From Alphaproteobacteria bacterium (GTDB taxonomy: Bacteria; Pseudomonadota; Alphaproteobacteria; UBA9219), in assembly GCA_031291395.1 (NCBI GenBank), contig JARLJD010000178.1, positions 1-34,475 of the forward strand: DNA of 34,475 bases, given 5' to 3'. Below are positions 15,095-23,423 of the stretch, piece by piece (positions within the stretch are counted from its first letter, which is position 1; each line of letters opens with the position of its first letter). Below the pieces are notes generated by a model, which worked only from the letters and a program-made list of their open reading frames with translations, made no database searches and was not told the origin of the DNA. The translations under genes were made by a program, and so were the position numbers.

Positions 15095-15853
15095 GTGGTT
15101 CATACGATCATCATTCCCAAACCGGCTGCCCTTTCCCGCCAAGACATCAGCGCTTCCGACAGCGAACGCGAACGGCTTCATCGGCAAATGTTGTCTTCGG
15201 TTTCGCATGATCTGAAAACGCCGCTGGCCTCCATCATCGGCGCGCTTGAAGTTCTCGATCGCATGAAAGACAAACTGTCCGACGATAAGAAACTTGATCT
15301 TAGCTATATTGCCCTGCGGGAAGCTTATCGGCTCGATAATTACATCACCAATATTCTCGACATGGCCAAGCTTGAGAATAACATGGTCAAGGCCAAACGC
15401 GAAAAAGCGGAAGCCGGGGACATTATACGCCATTGTCTCAAGAAAATGAATAATCAATTGCGCGACAGCAAAGTAAATCTCAAGACATCGGCTCAGATTG
15501 ACGTTCTGACGGATCCCGTTCTTTTGTGCCGCGCCATCTGTCTTGTGCTTGATAATGCGGTTCACTATGGCGGCGCGCCGCCAGCTATTGATATTGACTA
15601 TGGAAAGGACGAAAGGGATTCGTGTTTTATCGGCGTTCGCGATCACGGCGGCGGCATAGCCGCGGCGCGCATGGAAATCATATTTTCGAAATACACGCGA
15701 TTTGGAAAAGAAGATCAGCAAAACGCGGGAACCGGTTTGGGGCTTCCTATCGGCAGGGCTATTATGAATCTTCTTGGCGGCGATATTACGGCAGCTAATC
15801 ATCCTGACGGCGGCGCTCTTTTTACGCTGCGCTTTCCTTTACAAGGATTTTGA
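15095..15853 (+). CDS. Soluble KdpD-type histidine kinase
   Basis: A 252-aa histidine kinase core without any membrane helix or sensor domain. The H box reads S-S-V-S-H38-D-L-K-T-P-L, typical of KdpD. The N box is [11 protein letters not shown]1 is D-H-G-G-G-I and G2 is G-T-G-L-G-L-P-I. Complete catalytic boxes indicate an active enzyme that would need a partner to sense anything. The start is chosen as GTG at 15095 because AAGGAGG lies 9 bp upstream; ATGs at 15053 and 15065 have no better site. It resembles the last third of KdpD, but no kdpFABC or sensor-domain gene is present. Its likely partner is the KdpE-type regulator at 16373-17089, separated by two small genes on the other strand. 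Confidence 0.85.
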   Translation: MVHTIIIPKPAALSRQDISASDSERERLHRQMLSSVSHDLKTPLASIIGALEVLDRMKDKLSDDKKLDLSYIALREAYRLDNYITNILDMAKLENNMVKAKREKAEAGDIIRHCLKKMNNQLRDSKVNLKTSAQIDVLTDPVLLCRAICLVLDNAVHYGGAPPAIDIDYGKDERDSCFIGVRDHGGGIAAARMEIIFSKYTRFGKEDQQNAGTGLGLPIGRAIMNLLGGDITAANHPDGGALFTLRFPLQGF

Positions 15854-16027
15854 GCCGGGCGGTTTGCGATCTGCGACCATGCCGTAGATTAGGCTGGTAA
15901 TGAACAAGATCACAAAAATAACGGAAAGGAATTTAGCAATTTCCGCAAAAGCGCCTGCCAGCCCGCCAAAGCCTAGCATCGCCGCGATCACGGCGATCAA
16001 AAAAAACGTTATGCTCCAGTTCAACAT
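15839..16027 (-). CDS. DUF1328 (UPF0391) small membrane protein
   Basis: A 62-aa two-helix membrane protein with [26 protein letters not shown] and a second hydrophobic helix. This is the whole length of the DUF1328 family (E. coli YtjA). Its function is unknown; homologs are often expressed under stress or in stationary phase. The stop overlaps the convergent kinase end by 15 bp. The gene lies directly after the glycine-zipper lipoprotein and probably shares its transcript. Confidence 0.85.
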   Translation of the reverse strand: MLNWSITFFLIAVIAAMLGFGGLAGAFAEIAKFLSVIFVILFITSLIYGMVADRKPPGSKSL

Positions 16028-16036
16028 GGCGCACAC

Positions 16037-16270
16037 TTATCTGTTATCGAGATTAATCTGGTTCGGGCTTGTCAGAACTCCGGTTGCTGCGCCTGCCGCG
16101 CCGCCGAGAACGGCGCCCGCGACAGGGTTGGCGCCGAGTATCACCGCGCCAACCGCGCCAGTGCCAGCGCCAATGCCGCCGCCCGAAAGCGCTCTCTGGC
16201 CGGGATCGGTTCCGCATGCGGAAAGCAAACACATCGCCGCAAGCAGGAAAATGCTCGCTGAAGATTTCAT
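16037..16270 (-). CDS. Glycine-zipper lipoprotein
   Basis: A 77-aa lipoprotein. The signal M-K-S-S-A-S-I-F-L-L-A-A-M-C-L-L-S-A-C ends at Cys19. The remainder is almost only Gly and Ala in G-x-x-x-G steps (G-G-G-I-G-A-G-T-G-A-V-G, then A-V-L-G-G-A-A-G-A-A-T-G), the pattern of the glycine-zipper 'osmotically inducible lipoprotein' families. The helix should insert in or lie on the outer membrane. AAGGAGGGTGTC before the ATG supports the start. DUF1328 follows 9 bp later on the same strand. Confidence 0.8.
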   Translation of the reverse strand: MKSSASIFLLAAMCLLSACGTDPGQRALSGGGIGAGTGAVGAVILGANPVAGAVLGGAAGAATGVLTSPNQINLDNR

Positions 16271-16372
16271 GACACCCTCCTTGCTCATTAAGGGATTGTA
16301 ACGCGACGATGCTAAAATTTCGGCACTGCTGAGGACCGATATTTATAAAAAATCCCTCAAGAGGAAAGGATA

Positions 16373-17089
16373 TCAAGCCGCTTCTGACGCCTCGGATGGC
16401 AGAATTTCCATACGATAGCCAACGCCGGGCTGCGTGATGATCATTTGCGGATTCGCAGGGTCTGTTTCCAGCTTCTCGCGCACCAACCCAACGTAAACAC
16501 GCAAATATTGCGTATTTTCCCCATGCGCAGGCCCCCAAATCTCATTGAGTATCTGTTTATGGGTGAGCATGCACCCGCGATTGGTCATAAAATAACGCAG
16601 CAATTCATATTCTTTGGGGGTTAAATCTATTTTGTCTCCTTTCAGAAAGACTTCGTGGCGGATCAGATCCATGCGAACCGCGCCATTCACCAGCTCAGGT
16701 TCGCCGCTTTCCCGAACAATGGCTTTGCGTAAATTCGCCTTGATCCGCGCAAGCAACACACCGGCGTTAAAAGGCTTAATAACGTAATCGTCCGCGCCGA
16801 CATCGAGAGCCGCAACGATTTCTTCATCAACCGCGCGCACGGAAAGCACCACGATGGGAATCTGCGACCATTCTCGAATGGCGGCGATGACTTCCTTGCC
16901 GTCCATATCCGGCAAGCCAAGATCGAGCAGGACCAGATCCGGCTTGACCGAGGCGCTCATGCGCACCGCTTGCTTGCCGGATTCACTTTCTTCCACGATA
17001 AAATCCGCTGCCGTCAGAAAAATGTTCAACATTTTCCTGATCTGCGCCTCGTCGTCGACGACAAGGATCTTGTCTTTCTTTTCATGCAT
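16373..17089 (-). CDS. KdpE-type OmpR-family response regulator
   Basis: A 238-aa regulator. The receiver domain has the acidic pair D-D-E (12-14), phosphoacceptor Asp56 in L-L-D-L-G-L-P-D-M-D-G, and Lys105 in V-I-K-P-F. The C-terminal winged helix (about 135-230) contains L-T-P-K-E-Y-E-L-L-R-Y, then the recognition helix with R-V-Y-V-G-L-V-R-E-K-L and the wing P-G-V-G-Y-R-M. Both domains match KdpE of the potassium-transport system, but kdpFABC is absent, so the target regulon is unknown. Start 17089 is supported by GAGGTCGCC-ATG. The likely kinase is the orphan KdpD-type protein at 15095-15853. An AT-rich inverted repeat (17186-17221) lies upstream, between this gene and the DUF883 gene, and could be an operator. 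Confidence 0.88.
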   Translation of the reverse strand: MHEKKDKILVVDDEAQIRKMLNIFLTAADFIVEESESGKQAVRMSASVKPDLVLLDLGLPDMDGKEVIAAIREWSQIPIVVLSVRAVDEEIVAALDVGADDYVIKPFNAGVLLARIKANLRKAIVRESGEPELVNGAVRMDLIRHEVFLKGDKIDLTPKEYELLRYFMTNRGCMLTHKQILNEIWGPAHGENTQYLRVYVGLVREKLETDPANPQMIITQPGVGYRMEILPSEASEAA

Positions 17090-17185
17090 GGCGACCTCAA
17101 GGTTAGGGAACACCAAAGCGCCTTTCAGTATAAATGATATCAGCCCCATAAGTAAGAGCGGCGGAAACGGTAACTTCTGCGTAAA

Positions 17186-17221
17186 AAAACATAAACAATT
17201 TTAATGTTGTTTTTATGTTTT
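17186..17221. repeat. AT-rich inverted repeat between divergent genes
   Basis: AAAACATAAACAA (17186-17198) is matched by TTGTTTTTATGTTTT (17207-17221) in inverted orientation, with a 2-nt bulge. The dyad lies in the divergent promoter region between the KdpE-type gene and the DUF883 operon. It is a candidate regulator-binding site. Confidence 0.45.
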
Positions 17222-17342
17222 CAGGCTCTTCCCGCATCGCTTTCTTATGAAAGAAACGGCCATTCTAGCTTTGTTAATTGTCTGCGCAGAGACTGCAGGG
17301 CGTGGCTGTACAGACCAAGGCTTCTTAAAGAAGGAGGCGGAC

Positions 17343-17642
17343 ATGCATACAACCACAGCAGCCACAGATGGCGAAGTGAGCCGTGTCGCAAATGATTTGA
17401 GGGAAAGCGCACATCGCATCAAGGATGACGTTGGCGATGCCGCAAGCGCCGTGAAAGAAGACCTGCAGGATTTGGCGAAGAAGGCAGGTCGCCACATTCG
17501 CGATATGGCTGATACCGCAGGGCATAGCGCCACAGACGTTGCGGGAATTGCTTGCGAGAAAGTTCGCGACAAACCGCTCCAGTCTCTTGGTATCGTTGCC
17601 GGCCTGGGGTTTATTGCAGGTTTGCTTTTTCGGCGCCGTTAA
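17343..17642 (+). CDS. DUF883 (YqjD/ElaB-like) membrane-anchored protein
   Basis: A 99-aa protein. The helical, charged body (E-V-S-R-V-A-N-D-L-R-E-S-A-H-R-I-K-D-D-V-G-D-A, repeated heptads to about residue 75) is followed by one C-terminal helix, L-G-I-V-A-G-L-G-F-I-A-G-L-L-F-R-R-R. The ending G-x-x-A-G-x-L-x-x-R-R is the DUF883 hallmark. E. coli YqjD and ElaB of this family tether ribosomes to the inner membrane in stationary phase. AAGGAGGCGGAC before the ATG sets the start. The next gene is YqjE-like, as in the E. coli yqjCDEK cluster, so this is likely one operon. Confidence 0.85.
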   Translation: MHTTTAATDGEVSRVANDLRESAHRIKDDVGDAASAVKEDLQDLAKKAGRHIRDMADTAGHSATDVAGIACEKVRDKPLQSLGIVAGLGFIAGLLFRRR

Positions 17643-17673
17643 ACCGTCTACTAACCGATCATCCGGGGATACA

Positions 17674-18075
17674 ATGCCGGTCATGGATAAATTTCTGGGT
17701 CTGGCAACAGTCGGCAGCGCGGTTGCCAACGCGGCGTTGTTGCATCGTCTTGTATCCAATTTAACGAATATTCTGGCGCTGACGCTGGTTGGCGCGTTTA
17801 TGGGCGGCGTTCTCTTGAGCGGCGGGTTTTTTGCAATCTATTTTGGGCTTGTTCATTATGGTTTTGCTCCCTATGTCGCGACAATGACGGTCGCCGCGCT
17901 CATCGTTATGACAATGGCTGTCATTTTCTTTCTGATTGCGTTTCGTATGCGGCAACTGCGCGAATTATCCCGTTACAGCCTACGTCGAGATTTGCCCGGA
18001 CTGTCCCAAATCGCCAAAATTGCGGAGGCGTTTATGGAAGGATTGTCAACGCCGAAGAGCAAGCCCGACGACTAG
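17674..18075 (+). CDS. YqjE-like (Phage_holin_3_6) inner membrane protein
   Basis: A 133-aa protein with two strong membrane helices (about residues 30-55 and 65-92) joined by a short loop, and a charged C-terminal tail. It lies 31 bp after the DUF883 gene. This arrangement and the hydrophobic core (L-A-L-T-L-V-G-A-F-M-G-G-V-L-L-S-G-G-F-F, then V-A-A-L-I-V-M-T-M-A-V-I-F-F-L) fit the YqjE/Phage_holin_3_6 family, the usual partner of YqjD. The name holin comes from sequence similarity and does not imply lysis. The ATG at 17674 and the one at 17683 are both possible starts. Confidence 0.62.
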   Translation: MPVMDKFLGLATVGSAVANAALLHRLVSNLTNILALTLVGAFMGGVLLSGGFFAIYFGLVHYGFAPYVATMTVAALIVMTMAVIFFLIAFRMRQLRELSRYSLRRDLPGLSQIAKIAEAFMEGLSTPKSKPDD

Positions 18076-18123
18076 TGGTTCAAATCCGTAAGGACCGCTT
18101 CAACAACAAAGAGGAGGCAGCCA

Positions 18124-18279
18124 ATGACACGCATTAAAATCGTTCCGGAAGTTCTCGTCCTTGTCTTTCTGGCTCTTGCGGCGTGCAGTTCCAGCAGCGG
18201 GGATGGTTCGCCGCCGCCAAACAAAACCACCGTGGTTGTGCCGCCGGGCAGCAGCGCGACAACCACCTACTCTCCATAA
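18124..18279 (+). CDS. Small lipoprotein, 51 aa
   Basis: A short gene with GAGGAGGCAGCC just before the ATG. The protein begins M-T-R-I-K-I-V-P-E-V, a hydrophobic run and the lipobox L-A-A-C21, then a Ser/Pro/Thr-rich mature part of about 30 residues (S-S-S-S-G-D-G-S-P-P-P-N-K-T-T). No conserved domain is recognised. It may be the last gene of the DUF883 operon (48 bp after the YqjE-like gene). Its stop lies inside the end of the convergent DUF2459 gene, with a 13-bp overlap. The strong ribosome binding site and clean lipobox make it likely real. Confidence 0.7.
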   Translation: MTRIKIVPEVLVLVFLALAACSSSSGDGSPPPNKTTVVVPPGSSATTTYSP

Positions 18280-18917
18280 GCAAACCTGCACTGGCTTTCG
18301 GCAGCGTCAGCTGCGCGGCTCATCACTTGGCCTGAGAAGACGACGCCCGAGCCGGATACCGGCAACCCCGCTTCGTGCAGCGCGTCGGCGGCCCATGTAT
18401 TGCAAGTATGGAACAGGTTGTATTCGCTTCGCGCCGCATAGAACAGCCCGTCGGGGTTTGTGCTGGGCGCGACCACCTGCGGCCTTCCCGACGCGTCCGT
18501 GGCTAGATCATTCCCTATATATGTTGAAAGGGCGTGGCCGCCGCCTGCTGGCAGGACAAGGGTTATCGTGTCTTCGGGGGGATATGCCTCAGGCGGCATG
18601 ACATTAAGCGCCACTACCTGAATGACCGCAGGGCCGGGAATGGGGCCGAGAAGATACTCGCTCAACGTATGAGGCGGCGCGGTGAAAAATGTTTGTTTGC
18701 CATAGCTGAACATAATTACGCGGGCGGCGGGAAATATTTTCCGGTAAAATGCCAGACCGTCGCTCAGTTCCCTTGTCGGTATGCCAATTTCGGCATGCCA
18801 CGCGTCTCCGACGACGTACACGACATCGCCTGCGGCAGGCCGAGGGCAGGGCGAAGCGACAGTGCTGCACGCCGAAACGGCAAAGACGACGAACAGAAGA
18901 GCCGATCGCCGCGCCAT
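18267..18917 (-). CDS. DUF2459 family lipoprotein
   Basis: A 216-aa protein. From the ATG at 18917 it starts with a lipoprotein signal, M-A-R-R-S-A-L-L-F-V-V-F-A-V-S-A-C17. The body follows the DUF2459 (TIGR02117) order: V-Y-V-V-G-D-A-W-H-A-E-I-G-I-P-T near the start, R-V-I-M-F-S-Y-G-K-Q-T-F-F and P-A-V-I-Q-V-V-A-L in the middle, and Y-N-L-F-H-T-C-N-T-W-A-A-D-A-L toward the end. The Trp-His and Cys-Asn-Thr-Trp residues recall the Cys/His pair of NlpC/P60-like or related peptidases, but no activity is known for the family. Upstream in-frame ATGs at 18950 and 19004 are possible; none has a clear ribosome binding site. Confidence 0.72.
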   Translation of the reverse strand: MARRSALLFVVFAVSACSTVASPCPRPAAGDVVYVVGDAWHAEIGIPTRELSDGLAFYRKIFPAARVIMFSYGKQTFFTAPPHTLSEYLLGPIPGPAVIQVVALNVMPPEAYPPEDTITLVLPAGGGHALSTYIGNDLATDASGRPQVVAPSTNPDGLFYAARSEYNLFHTCNTWAADALHEAGLPVSGSGVVFSGQVMSRAADAAESQCRFAYGE

Positions 18918-19095
18918 TTTGCGTAAGGAAGATAACGGGCAAGCGTTCATGTATGTGGCCATTGTTCCGGCGAAGAAAAGACGCAGCGTCCGCATTGCGG
19001 GCAAGCAGCAAAGACAAGAAGCGGCAGAACCGACCTATCTAAAATACCCTAATAATGTTATTCTGTCTTGCGGGCAGACAAGCTAAAGAGGCGCC

Positions 19096-20922
19096 ATGTT
19101 TTCTTCGCTTCACCCCACGAAGAAATATTTCCTCGTCATGTTTGTGATTTCCTGTCTGCTGCTCGAAGCGTTTACGCTCGTCATTTATTTCCAGTCGAAA
19201 GCGAACAAAGAATCCAACGAGCTGGTTATTCACAGCTACGAAGAACTGGTCGCCGGCAGGCCTGTCCTGATTAATGCAGTTGATTTGGCCGATCTGGAAC
19301 AGGATTACGCCTTAACTGGCGATCAAACTTATTTGGAGATTTACAAAACTACGCTTTCCGATCTAAGCCGCAATCTGAACGCCCTTGCGATAACGGCCGC
19401 CGATAATCCGCAACAACAAGCCGATGCCGCCTTGCTGCGCAAGAAGATCGAACAATTGCAGCAGATAAGTCAGGCGCATCTCAACGCTTTGCAAAAAGAA
19501 CGGGGAAACGTCGATTGGCTGGGAACGGATATGGTGGCGACCAAACAGGCGGTTGCCGAGGTGCGCAGCGCCTTTGACGCCTTCAATCAAAATGAATCCC
19601 TGCTCCTTAATAAACGCGCGCAGGCCGAGAGCATTAAGCAAAACAGTTTTTTATGGACCCTTTTTATGGGAGGCGCCTTGGGGTTGGGCGCGTTGATCGT
19701 CGCCAATATAGCCATATTCTCGCTTATCGCCAGAAATACGCAAACCGAGGAAGAATTGGCGCAAGCCAAAGAGAAAGCCGAGGCCGCGAGCCAATCTAAA
19801 AGCGATTTCCTCGCGACGATGAGCCATGAAATTCGCACGCCGATGAATGTCGTTATTGGCTTGGCGCAGCTCCTGCTTAAAACGCCGCTGAAGGCCAAAC
19901 AGCGTGAGATGGCGGAAACGCTGGAGGCCAATGCCGGCATCCTGTTGCGCCTCGTCAATGATCTTCTGGATATCAGCCGCATTGAAGCCGGGCAGGTTGA
20001 ACTGGAATCGCGGTCGTTTACGTTTGGCGGTATTTTCAGGGCGCTTAACGCCCTGTTTAAAAGAGAGGCGTTGGCCAAGGGACTGACGTTGTCGATCGCA
20101 AATAAAATCGGCAAACAGGCCTTCATCGGCGATCCGATGCGCATTCAGCAGATTTTGGTCAACCTGCTCAGCAACGCGCTCAAATTTACCTCGCGCGGCG
20201 GCATAGAGGTGACGGCCAGATATGAAATGCAAAACGACACTACAGCCAATGTCCATATAGATGTCACCGATACCGGCGTTGGCATTTCTCCCGAAAAACT
20301 TCCCGCTATTTTTGACAAATTCGTACAAGCAGACCAGACGATAGCAAGGCGCTTCGGCGGTTCGGGCTTGGGACTATCCATTAGCCAATCAATAGCTCAG
20401 TTGATGGGTGGCGACATTGCCGTCATCAGCGCCCCGAATAAAGGATCGACCTTTACTGTGTCCCTCCTTCTGCAAGTTGATAAGCAAAAGAAAGCCAAGA
20501 GTCTGGATGCTGCCGAAAACGTTTTGGTCGCAGCCCCGCCCTTTGAGGGGCAGATTCTTATCGTCGAAGATTATCCGCCGAACGTTATGGTTGCGACCAT
20601 GATGCTGGAAAACATCGGCTATAAAGTCGATGTCGCAAGCAGCGGGGTCGAGGCGATACAAAAAATTCAGGCAAGGGGGACACCCTACGCCGCCGTTTTA
20701 ATGGATGTGCAGATGCAGGATATGGATGGCTTTGAAGCAACCCGCCGTATTCGCGCGTTGGAAAAAGAGAAAGGATGCCGTTCTTTCATCATCGCTATGA
20801 CCGCGCATGCGCTCGCTGGAGATCGCGACCGCTGTCTGAAAGCCGGTATGGACGACTATATAAGCAAGCCCATCTCTCCTGATACGCTGGAGGAAAAACT
20901 GCGCGCTTTGGCGAAGGCTTGA
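19096..20922 (+). CDS. Hybrid sensor histidine kinase with CHASE3-like input domain
   Basis: A 608-aa membrane kinase. TM1 (about 13-33) and TM2 (about 187-210) flank a helical periplasmic domain with [18 protein letters not shown] (about 63-80), a CHASE3 feature. The HisKA domain has M-S-H244-E-I-R-T-P-M. HATPase_c shows [16 protein letters not shown] and [11 protein letters not shown]-terminal receiver domain (about 485-605) carries Asp537 in L-M-D-V-Q-M and the K-P-I-S end motif. All catalytic residues are present; a separate phosphotransfer (HPt) protein is expected but not seen here. AAGAGGCGCC before the ATG fits the start. No response regulator adjoins it. Hairpin 20941-20972 lies just after the stop. 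Confidence 0.92.
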   Translation: MFSSLHPTKKYFLVMFVISCLLLEAFTLVIYFQSKANKESNELVIHSYEELVAGRPVLINAVDLADLEQDYALTGDQTYLEIYKTTLSDLSRNLNALAITAADNPQQQADAALLRKKIEQLQQISQAHLNALQKERGNVDWLGTDMVATKQAVAEVRSAFDAFNQNESLLLNKRAQAESIKQNSFLWTLFMGGALGLGALIVANIAIFSLIARNTQTEEELAQAKEKAEAASQSKSDFLATMSHEIRTPMNVVIGLAQLLLKTPLKAKQREMAETLEANAGILLRLVNDLLDISRIEAGQVELESRSFTFGGIFRALNALFKREALAKGLTLSIANKIGKQAFIGDPMRIQQILVNLLSNALKFTSRGGIEVTARYEMQNDTTANVHIDVTDTGVGISPEKLPAIFDKFVQADQTIARRFGGSGLGLSISQSIAQLMGGDIAVISAPNKGSTFTVSLLLQVDKQKKAKSLDAAENVLVAAPPFEGQILIVEDYPPNVMVATMMLENIGYKVDVASSGVEAIQKIQARGTPYAAVLMDVQMQDMDGFEATRRIRALEKEKGCRSFIIAMTAHALAGDRDRCLKAGMDDYISKPISPDTLEEKLRALAKA

Positions 20923-20940
20923 TAAGCTTTGCAAGAAAAC

Positions 20941-20972
20941 GAGCCACAATCGCCGACGGGCAGTTGTGGCTC
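20941..20972. terminator. Possible bidirectional terminator hairpin
   Basis: GAGCCACAA (20941-20949) pairs perfectly with TTGTGGCTC (20964-20972) around a 14-nt loop. It lies between the convergent hybrid kinase and CsbD-like genes. No T-run follows, so it may be a factor-dependent or processing stem. Confidence 0.5.
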
Positions 20973-20995
20973 GCGCAGTCTTCAAGCTTTCAGGA

Positions 20996-21199
20996 TCAAT
21001 GCGCCGTACTGCACCAAGTTTCAAACTCATCTATTCTCTTCATCGCATCGTCTCTGCTCAAGCCGTGTTTTTGCTCAAGCTTTTCATAGAACGCGTCAGC
21101 GTTTTTTCCATAGAGCTTGACGTCATCGTCGCTCAGCTTCGACCAGACATTCTTGATCTTGGCTTCGACGCATTCGTTTTCTTGCATGCCCATTCCCAT
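20996..21199 (-). CDS. CsbD-like small stress protein
   Basis: A 67-aa hydrophilic protein. The body K-I-K-N-V-W-S-K-L-S-D-D-D-V-K-L-Y-G-K, then K-L-E-Q-K-H-G-L-S-R-D-D-A-M-K-R-I-D-E-F-E, follows the CsbD (UPF0337) pattern 'g-K-w-k-x-l-T-d-d-D-l-x-x-i-x-G-k-x-x-x-l-x-x-k-l-q-x-r-y-G'. CsbD proteins are general-stress induced; their mechanism is unknown. Two Cys residues (near positions 9 and 63) are atypical. The first of three in-frame ATGs (21199) is chosen for its AGAGGG site. Confidence 0.72.
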   Translation of the reverse strand: MGMGMQENECVEAKIKNVWSKLSDDDVKLYGKNADAFYEKLEQKHGLSRDDAMKRIDEFETWCSTAH

Positions 21200-21589
21200 G
21201 TCGCCCTCTCTGGTTGGAGTGAGGAAAAAACTTTGCCGGCACCGCAACGCCGACAAAGAACTTTAGGCGGGCAATATTAACACAAACGCTTGCGCGAGAA
21301 GAATCAAGAAACCGTTTAATTTGAAGCGCTTTTGATCAAGAACCGATAAAAAGGGACAGAGCGCAAAACCATATTTGGAATGGGGCAAAACAGGAAATCG
21401 GATTTTTCTATATTTTTTGGAACGTCCTATGGCTTTCCCCAACCGCTTATAAAAAGGCGGTGTGCGTTCGCAATCGGAATCGTAAAAAGCTCATAAAATC
21501 GTGCGCGTTGAGGCCACCTTGCCGCTGAAATGCCAAATTCTGCGATAAAATGAAGGCAGGAAGGAAACTTACAGCAACAGGAGGACGCC
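21200..21589. other. Divergent intergenic region between CsbD-like and BON genes
   Basis: This 390-bp AT-richer gap must hold promoters for both genes. I looked for the alphaproteobacterial general-stress EcfG promoter (GGAAC-N16/17-CGTT) and found no good match on either strand. A weak stem, ACCGC (21442-21446) with GCGGT (21457-21461), is the only dyad. No gene is convincing. Confidence 0.35.
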
Positions 21590-21949
21590 ATGAAACACAC
21601 ACGCAAACTTGCGGCAGTATCCGCTTTCGTTCTGGCGCTCGCTGCCTCATCGGCGGCTTTCGGCGAAAGCGCCGGAAAATATATGGATGACGCCGCTATC
21701 ACAACCAAGGTCAAAGCCGCGCTTCTTGCCGACCTTCATTTTAAGGCCGCGGACATCAACGTTGATACAAATCAGGGAACCGTCGTGTTGAGCGGAACTG
21801 TGGATACAACGGACGATGAATCCAAAGCCGTAAAAGACGCCAATCAGGTCAGCGGCGTTAAAGCCGTGCAAGATCACCTGACGGCCTCCGCGATGAAGCA
21901 AGAAAGCAAGCCGACGACGGGGACATCAGGGACATCAGGGGCATATTAA
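21590..21949 (+). CDS. Periplasmic BON-domain protein
   Basis: A 119-aa exported protein. The signal peptide M-K-H-T-R-K through A-A-S-S-A-A-F-G ends before E-S-A-G-K-Y. A single BON domain (about 33-102) has D-A-A-I-T-T-K-V-K-A-A-L-L-A-D, I-N-V-D-T-N-Q-G-T-V-V-L-S-G-T-V-D and A-N-Q-V-S-G-V-K-A-V-Q-D-H-L. The short C-terminal tail is Thr/Ser/Gly-rich. BON domains, as in OsmY, are thought to bind phospholipid; OsmY is induced by osmotic stress. ACAGGAGGACGCC before the ATG fixes the start. The next gene is the broken mltG-like gene. Confidence 0.9.
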   Translation: MKHTRKLAAVSAFVLALAASSAAFGESAGKYMDDAAITTKVKAALLADLHFKAADINVDTNQGTVVLSGTVDTTDDESKAVKDANQVSGVKAVQDHLTASAMKQESKPTTGTSGTSGAY

Positions 21950-21985
21950 TATAAGGTGCTTCAACCCTAACCTTGGAGGGGCGTC

Positions 21986-22807
21986 ATGAAAAATGTCTCG
22001 CTCAAAGGGCTTTTGCGTTCGGGGTTTGCCCTTTTCCCTTCGTTCGCTCGCTCCGCTTTGGTTTCGCGAGCGGTTCGCGCGAATTGACTGACGAGATCGG
22101 ACTCGCTTGTCCGGCGTTGTGACAACAAACAACGGGGGCGGAAGGCGTCCCGCGTCATCCGGCTATTCGCAGTCGGTGTCTTAGCGCTTGGGTTTGGCCT
22201 AGGCTATAGCCAACCGGCAAATGAGGCCTTTACCTTGACCGCTCATGCACAGGCCGCTCTTCAAAACGGAGCGGACTTTGGCGGGCGGCCAGCGCCTGCA
22301 TCTTCGCGCGCGCGAAAGCAGAGAGTCCCGCGCGACCGATTGAACAAACTTTGGGTCAAACGCGCGCCGAGACTGCCGTTGAAGACGCCGCAGCAAGCTT
22401 TGGTGATGGCCTCTATCATAGAAAAAGAAGCCGGCAAGAACGCGACAGAACGCGCGCGCATAGCGGGCGTATTCTATAACCGCCTGCGCAAAGGCATGCC
22501 CCTGCAATCGGATCCGACCGTGGTTTATGCCCTTACAAAAGGAGCCTTCCGCCTTAGACGCGGGCTGACACGCAGAGATCTTGCCGTTGCCTCGCCATAC
22601 AACACCTATGTGCATGACGGGCTTCCGCCCAAACCCATCTGCCGCCCGAGCCTTGCCTCTATCAAAGCCGCTCTTCACCCGGAATCAAATAACTATCTGT
22701 ATTTCGTGGCCAACGGCAAAGGCGGCAACGTCTTCGCCAAAACCATGTTCCATCAAGTCAAAAACATCCAACGGCGGAGCCGCTATGATTACGGGAAAAA
22801 AAGCTGA
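21986..22807 (+). pseudogene. mltG: MltG-like endolytic transglycosylase, interrupted and shortened
   Basis: The ATG at 21986 has a strong CTTGGAGGGGCGTC site. Its frame runs 33 codons to a TGA (22085-22087), then stays open to the stop at 22805-22807. After the TGA, R-V-I-R-L-F-A-V-G-V-L-A-L-G-F-G-L-G-Y looks like a membrane helix. The C-terminal part is a clear MltG (YceG) catalytic region: L-P-L-K-T-P-Q-Q-A-L, A-S-I-I-E-K-E-A-G with the catalytic Glu, G-V-F-Y-N-R-L-R-K-G-M-P-L-Q-S-D-P-T-V, S-P-Y-N-T-Y and a closing Y-F-V-A-N-G-K-G-G. The middle LysM-like domain is mostly missing (about 40 residues separate the helix and the catalytic part). MltG cuts glycan strands near lipid II. A TTG at 22235 could start a soluble 190-aa fragment, but it would lack a membrane anchor. 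I call it a decayed extra copy. Confidence 0.68.
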
Positions 22808-22809
22808 TG

Positions 22810-23403
22810 TCACCCAAGATTGTTTTCCGGGGCGATGTTGTCCCGATTCCGCTCGGAATAAATATTCGCTCCGGCAATTAAAGCTGCAGAGCGGCTATCC
22901 TTGAACTGACTGATAAGCATCGGCGCCACCGGTTGGCAAATGGCCATAACCCCCAAAGGGATAGCCATATCTTCCAGGGAAGGCAGCTTCTCAAGAGGCG
23001 GCAGAACGCAGCGATGCATGACGCCGTTCACGCCGTCAAAGGTCGCAAGAGCGGAAGGTTCTTGCGGCTCTGGGATAGAAGACGGAACCAGAGACCCCGC
23101 CGCCGCAGACAAACGCAACAGAATATTCGGCGTTGTGGTTATTGCCGGAATCGAGTGAACGACATTATCAATGCTTTCCCACAAAGCATAAGCCTGCAGG
23201 GGCCAAATCGGTTCGTCCGGCCAGTGTTTGGCAAGCCGAGGAATGACAAAACGTTCGTCGATATCCATGTTGATCGAAAACGGATGCTGTTCTGCCATTA
23301 CGGCAATATAGTCTCTCACTTCATCATCCAGATTTTCCTCCAGAACGAGGAACGGCGGAGCATCTACGGGAAACGTTGGGAGCTGTGCAAACGGTTCGCT
23401 CAT
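22810..23403 (-). CDS. Hypothetical protein, 197 aa
   Basis: I do not recognise a family. The protein starts M-S-E-P-F-A-Q-L-P-T-F with GGAGGGACGCA directly before the ATG, so the gene looks real. It has no signal peptide or membrane helix. The first half is acidic and Pro-rich, including W-P-D-E-P-I-W-P-L-Q-A-Y-A-L-W; the second half has hydrophobic helices (D-M-A-I-P-L-G-V-M-A-I and S-A-A-L-I-A-G-A-N-I-Y). It begins 20 bp after the MlaC-family gene on the same strand and may be co-transcribed. It ends 2 bp from the convergent mltG-like gene. Confidence 0.6.
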   Translation of the reverse strand: MSEPFAQLPTFPVDAPPFLVLEENLDDEVRDYIAVMAEQHPFSINMDIDERFVIPRLAKHWPDEPIWPLQAYALWESIDNVVHSIPAITTTPNILLRLSAAAGSLVPSSIPEPQEPSALATFDGVNGVMHRCVLPPLEKLPSLEDMAIPLGVMAICQPVAPMLISQFKDSRSAALIAGANIYSERNRDNIAPENNLG

Positions 23404-23423
23404 TGCGTCCCTCCTGCCCGCAA

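Noticed and set aside
17674-18075. Prophage holin and lysis cassette
   Set aside because: The holin label is only a family name; the gene lies beside a DUF883 gene as in yqjDE, and no endolysin or phage genes are nearby.
21200-21589. EcfG-type general stress promoter (GGAAC-N16/17-CGTT) upstream of the CsbD-like or BON genes
   Set aside because: GGAAC occurs near 21419 but no CGTT falls at the required spacing on either strand.
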